Assembly: GCA_910576775.1 (NCBI GenBank)
Contig: CAJTJV010000017.1
Coordinates: 1 to 55,810 of the forward strand
Length of the DNA: 55,810 nucleotides
Reading direction: 5' to 3'
Source of the DNA: an uncultured Muribaculaceae bacterium
Lineage (GTDB): Bacteria > Bacteroidota > Bacteroidia > Bacteroidales > Muribaculaceae
Within the stretch, counting starts at the first letter, position 1. Each line of letters starts with the position of its first letter. A model generated the notes under the pieces. The model saw only the letters and a list, made by a program, of their open reading frames with translations, did no database searches and was not told the DNA's origin. The translations under genes were made by a program, and so were the position numbers. Shown one piece after another: positions 1 through 7,762 of the stretch.

Positions 1-76
1 GGCGGAATTGGTAGACGCGCTACTTTGAGGGGGTAGTGTCAATTATGACGTGTGAGTTCGAGTCTCATTTCGGACA
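1..76 (+). tRNA. tRNA-Leu(GAG), 5' end missing
   Basis: The 3' acceptor strand (69-75), T arm (52-68) and a long variable arm (about 37-51) are visible, so this is a class II tRNA. The anticodon loop reads TTGAGGG, giving anticodon GAG (leucine, CUC/CUU). The first eight or so bases of the acceptor stem lie before the window. CCA is not encoded: the discriminator A76 is followed by CA then AA. Confidence 0.93.
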
Positions 77-80
77 CAAA

Positions 81-110
81 CCGCAATCAGAATTTCTGAT
101 TGCGGTTTTC
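81..110 (+). terminator. terminator after tRNA-Leu
   Basis: The inverted repeat CCGCAATCAGAA / TTCTGATTGCGG (81-92 with 94-105) is followed by TTTTCTTTTC. It lies between the tRNA and the start of gluQ, only 27 bases before that start, so gluQ transcription either reads through or begins very close by. Confidence 0.85.
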
Positions 111-131
111 TTTTCATCAGTTGCAATTATA

Positions 132-1073
132 ATGAAAATAAATACCCATATAGGTAGATACGCTCCTTCACCAACAGGAAGAATGCACTTGGGAAATGTA
201 TTCACAGCCCTGCTGTCCTGGCTCTCCACACGTTCAAAAAATGGTAAATGGGTTCTGCGCATCGAAGATCTGGATCCTCAACGCTCAAAAACCGAGTACA
301 CCGCCATGATTGAAGATGATTTGCAATGGCTCGGACTGAGTTGGGACGAGGGCGGTACAGCAAACTCCGGCAATAACGGACCGTATAACCAAAGCGCCCG
401 TAATCACATATACCAAAGCTTTCTCGAACAGATTTACAATAAACGTCTGCTCTACCCTTGCTCGTGCCGTCGAAGCGATATTCTGGCAACCCAGGCTCCA
501 CATCAGTCTGACGGACGCATCGTCTATGCAGGCACATGCCGTCCGGCCACCGAACCACCTTTTCCCGTTTTTTCACTGAAAGGAAATACAGTTCGAGTGT
601 GGACACCTGACGAAGAAATGCATTTCACCGACATAATCTGTGGCGAGCAAAACGGCAATCTTGCCGTAAACTGTGGCGATTTTATCCTACGCCGCGCTGA
701 TGGAGCATGGGCATATCAACTTGCCGTTGTCGTCGACGACGCAATGATGGAAATTACGGAAGTGGTGAGAGGAAACGACCTGCTGTTATCGACATTCCAG
801 CAACTGTATTTATACAAACTATTAGGTCTGACGGCACCAAAATTCGCCCATGTCCCTCTGATATGCAATGCCAACGGACAGCGCCTTTCCAAAAGGGATA
901 ATTCGCTATCAATGGAGACACTCAGACGGGAATATAAGCCAGAACACATAATCGGGCATCTCGCACACCTTTGTGGACTAACAGAATCAGCTTATATGAT
1001 AAGCGCACAAAATCTGATTGAAATTTTTGACTGGAGAAAAATCAAACGTCAGGACAAGATAATTTTACAATAA
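132..1073 (+). CDS. gluQ: glutamyl-Q tRNA(Asp) synthetase
   Basis: The product (313 aa) resembles the catalytic half of glutamyl-tRNA synthetase without the anticodon-binding part, which is the mark of GluQ. GluQ attaches glutamate to the queuosine base of tRNA-Asp in the cytoplasm. Visible motifs are a HIGH-like segment (APSPTGRMHLGN, residues 11-22), a zinc site C110-x-C112 with Y132 and C136, and a KMSKS-like GQRLSKRD near the C-terminus. I chose the ATG at 132 because homology starts at IGRYAPSPTG; the open frame runs further upstream into the tRNA. A truncated glutamyl-tRNA synthetase is the alternative, but the length fits GluQ. Confidence 0.88.
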   Translation: MKINTHIGRYAPSPTGRMHLGNVFTALLSWLSTRSKNGKWVLRIEDLDPQRSKTEYTAMIEDDLQWLGLSWDEGGTANSGNNGPYNQSARNHIYQSFLEQIYNKRLLYPCSCRRSDILATQAPHQSDGRIVYAGTCRPATEPPFPVFSLKGNTVRVWTPDEEMHFTDIICGEQNGNLAVNCGDFILRRADGAWAYQLAVVVDDAMMEITEVVRGNDLLLSTFQQLYLYKLLGLTAPKFAHVPLICNANGQRLSKRDNSLSMETLRREYKPEHIIGHLAHLCGLTESAYMISAQNLIEIFDWRKIKRQDKIILQ

Positions 1074-1074
1074 A

Positions 1075-1106
1075 AAAGAAGCTGCCGGGGGGGGGGTAGC
1101 TTCTTT
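1075..1106. terminator. bidirectional terminator with a G10 loop
   Basis: AAAGAAGCT (1075-1083) pairs with AGCTTCTTT (1098-1106) and sits between the convergent gluQ and serA genes. The loop holds ten consecutive G residues (1087-1096). A-rich and T-rich flanks allow use in both directions. Confidence 0.8.
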
Positions 1107-1126
1107 CTATTTCATGAAATCAACTC

Positions 1127-2044
1127 TCAGTTTACTTTGAATCTTACTGTGCCGTCGGCAAAGAAAGCCGTAATCTGACGGGCAGCTGCAAGGCCGGCGT
1201 TCAGATTGGCTTCAGCAGTCTGCGCGCCGCATTTTTTTGGAGTGAAGAACACTCGTCCGGAAAAACGCTCCGCAAGAACATCAGCATTCGAAGGTTTGAC
1301 ATCTGCAAAATATTTGATATCAGGACGCAATTCAAGCACCTCAAGCAGCTCCGGTTCGTTTATCACCTCTTTGCGCGCAGTGTTGATAAGAATGGCACCT
1401 TTGGGAAGTGCCGAGATCAACTCTTTACCAATACTGCCTACAGTTTCGGGAGTCGCCGGAATATGAATTGAAACAATATCATTTCCGGCATACAGTTCCT
1501 TGAGAGAAGAAGCTACTTTTACGCCGGCAGCCTCAATCATTTCCTTTGGACAATAAGGATCAATTGCCGAAACCTGCATTCCAAAACCTCTTGCAAGTGC
1601 AGCGACATGACGACTTACCTGACCAAAAGCCTGTAGGCCAATGCGCTTGCCCGAAATCTCAAAACCGGCAGCGCCTCCGAAATTGTTACGAGCAGCCATA
1701 ATCGCCATGCCTATAACAAGTTCGGCTACTGCATTCGAATTTTGTCCGGGAGTATTCTCTACTACAATACCTCGTTCGGCAGTTGCCTTCAAATCAATAT
1801 TATCGTAACCGGCTCCAGCTCGCACAATAATTTTGAGATTCTTGGCAGCATCAACTACAGCTTTATCAACAATATCACTTCTGACAATAAGAGCATCCAC
1901 GTCGGCGATAACAGTCTTTAATTCGTCTGCAGAAGAATATTTTTCAAGCAGAACAAGCTGATGTCCCGCGCTTTCAACAATCTCTCTGATACCTTCTACG
2001 GCTTTTGTCGAAAAAGGTTTTTCAGTTGCTACAAGTACCTTCAT
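1127..2044 (-). CDS. serA: D-3-phosphoglycerate dehydrogenase, short form
   Basis: The product (305 aa) oxidises 3-phosphoglycerate to 3-phosphohydroxypyruvate with NAD, the first step of serine synthesis. It is a D-isomer 2-hydroxyacid dehydrogenase; VRAGAGYDNID and the final helix after the HIPATPET segment are typical. It lacks the ACT regulatory domain of E. coli SerA, as expected for the roughly 306-residue form common in Bacteroidales. The start MKVLVATEKPF is one base after the serC stop; a longer frame reaching into serC is not needed. With serC upstream it supplies two successive steps of one pathway. Confidence 0.9.
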   Translation of the reverse strand: MKVLVATEKPFSTKAVEGIREIVESAGHQLVLLEKYSSADELKTVIADVDALIVRSDIVDKAVVDAAKNLKIIVRAGAGYDNIDLKATAERGIVVENTPGQNSNAVAELVIGMAIMAARNNFGGAAGFEISGKRIGLQAFGQVSRHVAALARGFGMQVSAIDPYCPKEMIEAAGVKVASSLKELYAGNDIVSIHIPATPETVGSIGKELISALPKGAILINTARKEVINEPELLEVLELRPDIKYFADVKPSNADVLAERFSGRVFFTPKKCGAQTAEANLNAGLAAARQITAFFADGTVRFKVN

Positions 2045-2045
2045 A

Positions 2046-3116
2046 TCAATGTGTTGCTTCAAAGTCATGCATTGCATCTGTAAGTACTTTCACGCTCTGA
2101 ATGGGAAGAGCGTTGTATAGCGATGCACGGAAACCGCCAACCGAGCGGTGCCCCTTGATACCCACAATACCACGCGCCGTACAGAAATCGATAAAAGCGC
2201 TTTCAAGTTCCTTATACTCCGGAGTCATCACGAAGCATACATTCATAATGGAACGGTCTGCCGGGTCGGTTACTGTTCCGGTGAACATCTTGCTCTCATC
2301 GATTGCATTGTATAGAAGAGCAGCCTTTTCAAGATCTCGGCGTTCAAGTTCGGTAATGCCACCGAGTTGCTTGTAATAACGAAGCGTCTGAAGCGCCGAG
2401 AAGATGGGTAATACCGGAGGCGTGTTGAACATTGATCCTTTCTTGATATGGGTACGGTAATCAAGCATGGTGGGTATTGCCCGCTCCACTTTTCCAAGAG
2501 CGTCTTCACGGACAATCACAAGAGTAACGCCTGCGGGAGCGAGATTCTTCTGTGCGCCAGCATAAATTGCGTCGTATTTAGAAAAATCAATGGCGCGGCT
2601 GAAGATATCGGAGCTCATGTCGGCAATCAGACGGCAGGGAACATCCGGATCTTTACGTAGCTCGGTACCGTAAATTGTGTTATTACTCGTATAATGGAAA
2701 TAATCGGAATCAGCAGTCACTTCGAAACCTTTGGGTATAAAGGTATAACCAGCCTCTTTTGAAGATGCCACAACATCGACATCACCGAACAGCTTTGCCT
2801 CCTTGATAGCATTAGAAGCCCATGTCCCGGTATCAAGATATGACGCCTTCTTGGAAAGGAAATTATAGGGTATCATACAGAACTGCATTGAAGCGCCACC
2901 TCCAAGCCATAGCACCTCAAATCCCGCGGGAATGTCAAGAATTTCCTTTACAAGAGCGGTTGCCTCGTCAATGACGGCTTGGAATTGCTTGCTACGGTGC
3001 GAAATTTCAAGAATCGAGAGGCCTGTATCTGCAAAATTCAAAATAGCATCGGCCGTATTCTGGATAGTATAATCACTCAGGATGGACGGCCCTGCATAAA
3101 AGTTATGTTTCTTCAT
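2046..3116 (-). CDS. serC: phosphoserine aminotransferase
   Basis: The product (356 aa) is a PLP-dependent class V aminotransferase that converts phosphohydroxypyruvate and glutamate to phosphoserine. Landmarks are the N-terminal FYAGPSIL, the PLP-lysine region YAGAQKNLAPAGV and the C-terminal GHRSVGGFRASLYNALP. Length is normal for SerC. It leads the serC-serA operon and has a well-formed Bacteroidota promoter about 45 bases upstream. Confidence 0.95.
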   Translation of the reverse strand: MKKHNFYAGPSILSDYTIQNTADAILNFADTGLSILEISHRSKQFQAVIDEATALVKEILDIPAGFEVLWLGGGASMQFCMIPYNFLSKKASYLDTGTWASNAIKEAKLFGDVDVVASSKEAGYTFIPKGFEVTADSDYFHYTSNNTIYGTELRKDPDVPCRLIADMSSDIFSRAIDFSKYDAIYAGAQKNLAPAGVTLVIVREDALGKVERAIPTMLDYRTHIKKGSMFNTPPVLPIFSALQTLRYYKQLGGITELERRDLEKAALLYNAIDESKMFTGTVTDPADRSIMNVCFVMTPEYKELESAFIDFCTARGIVGIKGHRSVGGFRASLYNALPIQSVKVLTDAMHDFEATH

Positions 3117-3160
3117 CAGAAGGTAAGTTTAATTTATGAATGCGCTTTACGCTGACAGCG

Positions 3161-3192
3161 CAAATTTACTAAAGCTTTTTCTAATTTGCAAA
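3161..3192 (-). promoter_or_regulatory. serC promoter
   Basis: On the minus strand TTTG (3189-3192) is followed after 20 bases by TAAATTTG (3161-3168). This matches the Bacteroidota housekeeping consensus TTTG-N19-21-TAnnTTTG and points at serC. Confidence 0.72.
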
Positions 3193-3193
3193 A

Positions 3194-3235
3194 TTAAAAA
3201 AACGAGCCTCCGCACGATTCATATTCGGCGGAGGC
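3194..3235 (-). terminator. terminator of the small minus-strand gene
   Basis: GCCTCCGC / GCGGAGGC (3228-3235 with 3206-3213) is followed on the minus strand by a run of seven T. It lies 18 bases past the stop of the 60-residue gene, which argues that this gene is real and transcribed separately from serC. Confidence 0.78.
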
Positions 3236-3253
3236 GGTAACTTTGAAGCCGGA

Positions 3254-3436
3254 TCAGTTAAGAATTATCAGCGGCATTCCAGGCAATGCTGTGTCACTGA
3301 AAGCAACGCGCGCCAGACTGCGCAATCTTTCAAGGGTATCCGCTTTGGGCGACATTTCGTAACAATTTTTGTTACAATCGTCCTTGACTTTCATTGTTTC
3401 GGCATCGGAAGAAATCAGAGTAGAAATTTCCTTCAT
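3254..3436 (-). CDS. small protein of unknown function (60 aa)
   Basis: Starting at MKEISTLISSDAE the product has 60 residues; the open frame extends 19 codons further upstream, with another ATG at 3451. It has two cysteines (KDDCNKNCYEMSP), then a helix-like ADTLERLRSLARVAF segment and a hydrophobic end GMPLIILN. There is no signal peptide or membrane segment. Support for a real gene is the composition, which looks like protein, and a strong terminator right after the stop. I do not recognise a family and assign no function. It is divergent from the Lrp gene. Confidence 0.55.
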   Translation of the reverse strand: MKEISTLISSDAETMKVKDDCNKNCYEMSPKADTLERLRSLARVAFSDTALPGMPLIILN

Positions 3437-3574
3437 AGGCAGAAGCGACATTAAGGTGAAAAAATCGATTGTGTGCTTTTCTCTCTCGCACAATTAAAAA
3501 ACGGCACATTCGCAGAAATATTGCATAAGAAGAAAAAATTTAATTTTTTAACATGAAAAATCAAATAATATTCA

Positions 3575-3582
3575 TAATTTTG
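3575..3582 (+). promoter_or_regulatory. -7 box upstream of the Lrp gene
   Basis: TAATTTTG matches the Bacteroidota -7 box TAnnTTTG and lies 60 bases before the chosen Lrp start. No clear TTTG is seen at the usual -33 position, so support is moderate. Confidence 0.45.
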
Positions 3583-3642
3583 CATCGATTTACTAATACC
3601 TCAAACAACGCAATCGCAATTTTGCATTATACATACGCCTAC

Positions 3643-4107
3643 ATGAACAGAATATATTTTGACAATCTTGATTTAAGCATTCTTCATGCTCTCACGGAAA
3701 ACGCGCGCACGCCCTACCTTGAAATCGCCCGAGAATATGGCGTTTCGGGAGCAGCCGTTCACCAGCGAGTACAGAGACTCATCGCCAACAAAGTGATTAT
3801 AGGTTCACATTGCGTCATTGATCCATCTGCTGTAGGTTTTAATGTAGTGGCATATCTCGGAATCAATGCCATGCCTGGCACAGATGTCGAAAAACTTGCC
3901 AAAGGGCTGGCAGAAATCTCGGAAATCACCGAATGCCATATTGTCACTGGTCGATACGACATCATTGCCAAGGTAAACGCAAAAGATAATAAGAGCATGC
4001 TGGAGATTATACGCGAACGGATGCGCCCCCTGAATATCGCTTCGACCGAGACAATGGTTTCTTTCCGTGAGGAATTTGTCCGTACAGTTCCTATTTCCAA
4101 CGACTGA
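3643..4107 (+). CDS. Lrp/AsnC family transcriptional regulator
   Basis: The product (154 aa) has an N-terminal winged helix (LDLSILHALTENARTPYLEIAREYGVSGAAVHQRVQRL) and a C-terminal ligand-sensing RAM domain (ITECHIVTGRYDIIAKV). Such proteins form ring-shaped oligomers that bind DNA and respond to amino acids. I start at MNRIYFDNLD because the 30 upstream codons do not look like a conserved extension. It is next to the serine genes and the methylmalonyl-CoA operon, either of which could be a target; this is inference from position only. Confidence 0.9.
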   Translation: MNRIYFDNLDLSILHALTENARTPYLEIAREYGVSGAAVHQRVQRLIANKVIIGSHCVIDPSAVGFNVVAYLGINAMPGTDVEKLAKGLAEISEITECHIVTGRYDIIAKVNAKDNKSMLEIIRERMRPLNIASTETMVSFREEFVRTVPISND

Positions 4108-4214
4108 TATGCAGATTTTGCCATTATAACCGACAATATAGCGAATTTATCCTTTAAACAACAGATGCTTTTAATTTTTTTTAGTCAAAAGGAAGATTAG
4201 CCAAAACTTTTGAT

Positions 4215-4222
4215 TAATTTTG
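4215..4222 (+). promoter_or_regulatory. -7 box upstream of the methylmalonyl-CoA operon
   Basis: TAATTTTG lies 97 bases before the epimerase start. It fits TAnnTTTG; no good -33 element is visible. It implies a 5' leader of about 90 bases. Confidence 0.45.
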
Positions 4223-4318
4223 CATCTTGTAAAGGCATGTGCCAATGAAAGCAGAGGCTATATAAAGTATCATGCCTGATGATATTAAAGAACTAAACCC
4301 AAATCAATATCAACAATT

Positions 4319-4741
4319 ATGGATATTTCGCATATCGAACACATCGGCATCGCCGTTCCCTCGCTTGACGAGGCCATTCCTTTTTACGAAAACATTTTAG
4401 GCTTCAAATGCTTTGCAATAGAAGAAGTTCCCGATCAGAAAGTTCGCACCGCCTTCTTTAAAGTAGGCCAGACAAAACTCGAACTACTCGAAGGTACCGC
4501 AGAAGACAGCGCTATCTGCAAGTTCATCGCAGCGAACGGCGGGCGTGGAGGTATACAGCATATCGCATTCGCTGTTGAAGACGGTGTTGCCAACGCTCTT
4601 GCAGAGGTAGAGGCAAAAGGTTGCCGCCTTATCGACAAAGCTCCGCGCAAAGGCGCAGAAGGTCTTAACATCGCATTCCTTCACCCGAAATCCACTATCG
4701 GCACTCTCGTAGAGCTGTGCGAAGACCCCAACAAGAAATAA
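4319..4741 (+). CDS. mce: methylmalonyl-CoA epimerase
   Basis: The product (140 aa) belongs to the VOC (glyoxalase-fold) family: HIEHIGIAVPSLDEAIPFYENILGF at the start, then GGIQHIAFAVED and a final LVELCE carrying the metal-binding histidines and glutamate. It interconverts the S and R forms of methylmalonyl-CoA, linking the mutase to the decarboxylase. It is first in an operon with the decarboxylase subunits, the usual arrangement in Bacteroidales that make propionate from succinate. Confidence 0.93.
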   Translation: MDISHIEHIGIAVPSLDEAIPFYENILGFKCFAIEEVPDQKVRTAFFKVGQTKLELLEGTAEDSAICKFIAANGGRGGIQHIAFAVEDGVANALAEVEAKGCRLIDKAPRKGAEGLNIAFLHPKSTIGTLVELCEDPNKK

Positions 4742-4808
4742 ATCAACTCCTGATTGCCGGAAGGTATCTGATAATTCGGATTCTTCCGGCCTCAATCTTT
4801 AAATAATT

Positions 4809-6362
4809 ATGAGCAGCCAACTCGAAAAAGTAAAAGAACTAATCGAGCTTCGCGCAGAAGCACGTATAGGCGGCGGTGAAAAAGCCATCGCAAAACAGCA
4901 CGAACGCGGCAAATATACAGCCCGCGAACGCATCGCCCAGCTCCTTGATGAAGGTTCATTTGAAGAACTGGATATGTTTATGCGTCACCGTTGCACCAAT
5001 TTCGGTCAAGAAAAGAAATCATACCTCGGCGACGGCGTAGTAACCGGCTACGGCACAATCGACGGCCGTCTGGTATACGTATTCGCACAGGATTTCACTG
5101 TCTTCGGCGGTTCGCTCTCCGAAGCTATGGCTTTGAAAATCTGCAAAATCATGGATATGGCAATGAAAATGGGTGCACCGGTTATCGGTCTCAACGACTC
5201 CGGCGGCGCACGTATCCAGGAAGGTATCAACGCACTCGCAGGCTACGCTGAAATTTTCCAGCGCAACATCATGGCTTCCGGCGTAATCCCACAGATTTCA
5301 GCCATCCTCGGCCCATGTGCCGGAGGCGCAGTCTACTCCCCCGCCCTAACCGATTTCACCATCATGGCAAAGGGTATCTCATATATGTTCCTCACTGGTC
5401 CGAAGGTTGTAAAGACCGTTACCGGAGAGGACGTTACTCAGGAAGCTCTCGGTGGAGCCGATGTTCATTCACAGAAAAGCGGCGTATGCCATTTTGCAGC
5501 GGAAGACGGAGAGGACGCACTCAAAATTATCCGCAAACTCTTCAGCTTCATTCCCCAGAACAACCTCGAAGAACCTCCGCTGGTAGAATGCACCGACCCC
5601 ATCGACCGTCTCGAAGACTCGCTCAACGAAATCATCCCGGATTCGCCGAACCGACCTTACGACATGTACGAAGTTATCGGCGCGATCATCGATAACGGAG
5701 AATTCCTTGAAGTACAGCGTGACTATGCAAAAAATATTATTGTAGGCTTCGCACGCTTCAACGGCCAGGCTGTAGGTATCGTTGCCAACCAGCCCAAATA
5801 TCTTGCCGGAGTTCTCGACAGCAACGCTTCCCGCAAAGCGGCTCGTTTCGTACGCTTCTGTGATGCATTCAATATTCCTTTGGTGACACTGGTCGACGTA
5901 CCCGGCTTCCTGCCAGGTACAGGTCAGGAATACAACGGCGTTATCCTCCACGGCGCCAAACTGCTGTATGCTTTCGGAGAAGCCACAGTACCCAAAGTTA
6001 CCGTCACCCTCCGCAAGAGCTACGGCGGAAGCCATATCGTGATGAGCTGCAAGCAGCTCCGCGGCGACATGAACTACGCATGGCCGACTGCTGAAATTGC
6101 AGTGATGGGCGGAGCCGGCGCTGTTGAAGTACTCTATGCCAAAGAAGCCAAGGCTTCGGAGAACCCCGCACAGGTTCTCGCAGATCGCGAGGCAGAATAC
6201 AACAAACTGTTCTGCAACCCATACAATGCAGCACGCTACGGCTATATCGATGACGTTATCGAGCCTCGCAACACTCGTTTCCGCATCATTCGCGCCCTTC
6301 AGCAGCTCGCCACAAAGAAACTTACAAACCCCGCCAAGAAGCACGGCAACATACCCCTGTAA
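4809..6362 (+). CDS. mmdA: methylmalonyl-CoA decarboxylase alpha subunit (carboxyltransferase)
   Basis: The product (517 aa) is a full-length carboxyltransferase of the propionyl-CoA carboxylase beta / MmdA family, with the two crotonase-like halves and glycine-rich oxyanion segments (NDSGGARIQEG and GGSHIVMSCKQLRGD). It moves the carboxyl group of methylmalonyl-CoA to biotin on the carrier protein. No biotin carboxylase gene accompanies it, and a membrane beta subunit follows, so the sodium-pump decarboxylase role is much more likely than propionyl-CoA carboxylase. Confidence 0.93.
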   Translation: MSSQLEKVKELIELRAEARIGGGEKAIAKQHERGKYTARERIAQLLDEGSFEELDMFMRHRCTNFGQEKKSYLGDGVVTGYGTIDGRLVYVFAQDFTVFGGSLSEAMALKICKIMDMAMKMGAPVIGLNDSGGARIQEGINALAGYAEIFQRNIMASGVIPQISAILGPCAGGAVYSPALTDFTIMAKGISYMFLTGPKVVKTVTGEDVTQEALGGADVHSQKSGVCHFAAEDGEDALKIIRKLFSFIPQNNLEEPPLVECTDPIDRLEDSLNEIIPDSPNRPYDMYEVIGAIIDNGEFLEVQRDYAKNIIVGFARFNGQAVGIVANQPKYLAGVLDSNASRKAARFVRFCDAFNIPLVTLVDVPGFLPGTGQEYNGVILHGAKLLYAFGEATVPKVTVTLRKSYGGSHIVMSCKQLRGDMNYAWPTAEIAVMGGAGAVEVLYAKEAKASENPAQVLADREAEYNKLFCNPYNAARYGYIDDVIEPRNTRFRIIRALQQLATKKLTNPAKKHGNIPL

Positions 6363-6367
6363 GTGAT

Positions 6368-7279
6368 ATGAAGAAGTCACTGCTAACTTTAATATTCGCA
6401 GCCTTGGCTATCATAGCCTCCGCACAAAGCCGCTCGGCATTGCGCATCAACGAGGTTATGGTTTCCAACGACAGCAGCCTTGTAGACGAATACGGAAACC
6501 GCGGCGCTTGGATTGAACTTTTCAATTCAAATTTCGCACCCCTGGAAATTTCGAGCGTCTATCTTACGAACGACTCCACAGACAAACGCAAGTATCCGGT
6601 ACCTCTTGGTGATGTAAACACCAACATACCCAAACGCCAGCACGTGGTATTCTTTGCCGACGGAGAACCCAACCGCGGAACATTCCACACCAACTTCACT
6701 CTCGTGTCAGGCAAAGACAATTGGATTGGCATCTATGATGCCGACGGCTCAACTCTCATTGATGAAGTAATCATTCCGGCATCTCTGCTTCCAAACCAGT
6801 CATGGGCACGCACCGAAGACGGGGAAGGTGAGTGGGCACTCCGCACAGGCGGGGCCAACGACTATATCACCCCTTCGAGCGCCAATGTCATAAAGGACAC
6901 CAACAAGAAAATCGAACTCTTCGCAGAGCGCGACGAGAACGGTTTCGGTATGACTATCATGGCAATGGCAATCGTGTTCACTGCTCTTCTGCTTCTATGC
7001 CTGTGTTTCTACGCAATCGGCAAAATCGGTTCTGCCGTATCGCGTATGAACAAGATGCGGGCTCATGGAGTAAGCAAAGAAGAAGCCCGTGAACATATCA
7101 CCGAACATGATTCCGGTGAAATTATTGCAGCTATCGCCATGGCTCTCAACGAGCATCTGAATGCTCACGACTCCGAGAACACAATTCTCACAATCAATAA
7201 AGTAAAAAGAGCATACTCGCCCTGGAGCTCCAAGATTTATGGTCTGCGTGAAGTTCCCGAGCATCGCCATGCCAAGTAA
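6368..7279 (+). CDS. lamin-tail domain fused to OadG-like decarboxylase gamma/delta subunit
   Basis: The 303-residue product has a signal peptide (MKKSLLTLIFAALAIIASAQS), then a beta-rich lamin-tail domain (about 25-135: LRINEVMVSN, GAWIELFNS, DNWIGIYDADG), one membrane helix (about 195-217) and a cytoplasmic tail with OadG-like features. The OadG-type part usually anchors the carboxyltransferase and carrier to the membrane beta subunit. The lamin-tail part would lie outside the inner membrane. It sits between mmdA and the biotin carrier, exactly where the small OadG/MmdD subunit normally is. The role of the extra domain is unknown. Confidence 0.8.
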   Translation: MKKSLLTLIFAALAIIASAQSRSALRINEVMVSNDSSLVDEYGNRGAWIELFNSNFAPLEISSVYLTNDSTDKRKYPVPLGDVNTNIPKRQHVVFFADGEPNRGTFHTNFTLVSGKDNWIGIYDADGSTLIDEVIIPASLLPNQSWARTEDGEGEWALRTGGANDYITPSSANVIKDTNKKIELFAERDENGFGMTIMAMAIVFTALLLLCLCFYAIGKIGSAVSRMNKMRAHGVSKEEAREHITEHDSGEIIAAIAMALNEHLNAHDSENTILTINKVKRAYSPWSSKIYGLREVPEHRHAK

Positions 7280-7306
7280 ACACACCCAAATATTCCAACA
7301 GTAAAA

Positions 7307-7741
7307 ATGAAAGAATACAAATATAAAATCAACGGCAACAAATACACCGTTGCTGTCGGCGACATCGACAACAACATCGCCCAGATAGAAGTGAACGGTG
7401 TGCCTTACAAAGTAGAGCTTGACCGTCCGGCAGCCACAGCCGTTAAAGTCAATACTCCACGCCCCACCGCAGCTCCCCGCACGGCTTCAGGCGAGAAAGT
7501 CATTGCAAGCAAACCCGCCGCAGCCGGTAAAGGCTCTGTTGTAGCCCCCCTGCCCGGTGTTGTTATCTCCGTAAATGTCAAAGTAGGTGACACAGTAAAG
7601 GCTGCGGACACTGTAGTGATGCTTGAGGCCATGAAGATGGAGAATTCCATCCGCGCCGGACGCGACGGCAAGGTAACTGCAATCAATGTCAATCCCGGCG
7701 ACTCCGTTCTCGAAGGCGCAGTGCTTGTAACTCTTGAATAA
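7307..7741 (+). CDS. mmdC: biotin carboxyl carrier subunit of methylmalonyl-CoA decarboxylase
   Basis: The product (144 aa) has an N-terminal region, a proline/alanine-rich linker (about 40-70) and a C-terminal biotinyl domain with the biotinylation motif EAMKMENS. The lysine between the two methionines takes the biotin. It shuttles the carboxyl group from the alpha to the beta subunit. It is 27 bases after the lamin-tail/OadG gene and 21 before mmdB. The biotin synthase gene of this window (53792) supplies the cofactor. Confidence 0.92.
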   Translation: MKEYKYKINGNKYTVAVGDIDNNIAQIEVNGVPYKVELDRPAATAVKVNTPRPTAAPRTASGEKVIASKPAAAGKGSVVAPLPGVVISVNVKVGDTVKAADTVVMLEAMKMENSIRAGRDGKVTAINVNPGDSVLEGAVLVTLE

Positions 7742-7762
7742 TCCCCCGGAAAATTATATATT

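Noticed and set aside
36..131. Upstream extension of gluQ
   Set aside because: It would translate the tRNA 3' end and a terminator; homology begins after the ATG at 132.
4809..6362. Propionyl-CoA carboxylase beta subunit
   Set aside because: No biotin carboxylase gene nearby, while the sodium-pump beta subunit, carrier and OadG-type subunit are in the same operon.
5469..6380. 303-codon frame antisense to mmdA
   Set aside because: It mirrors the well-conserved carboxyltransferase gene; cysteine- and valine-rich composition is that of a shadow frame.
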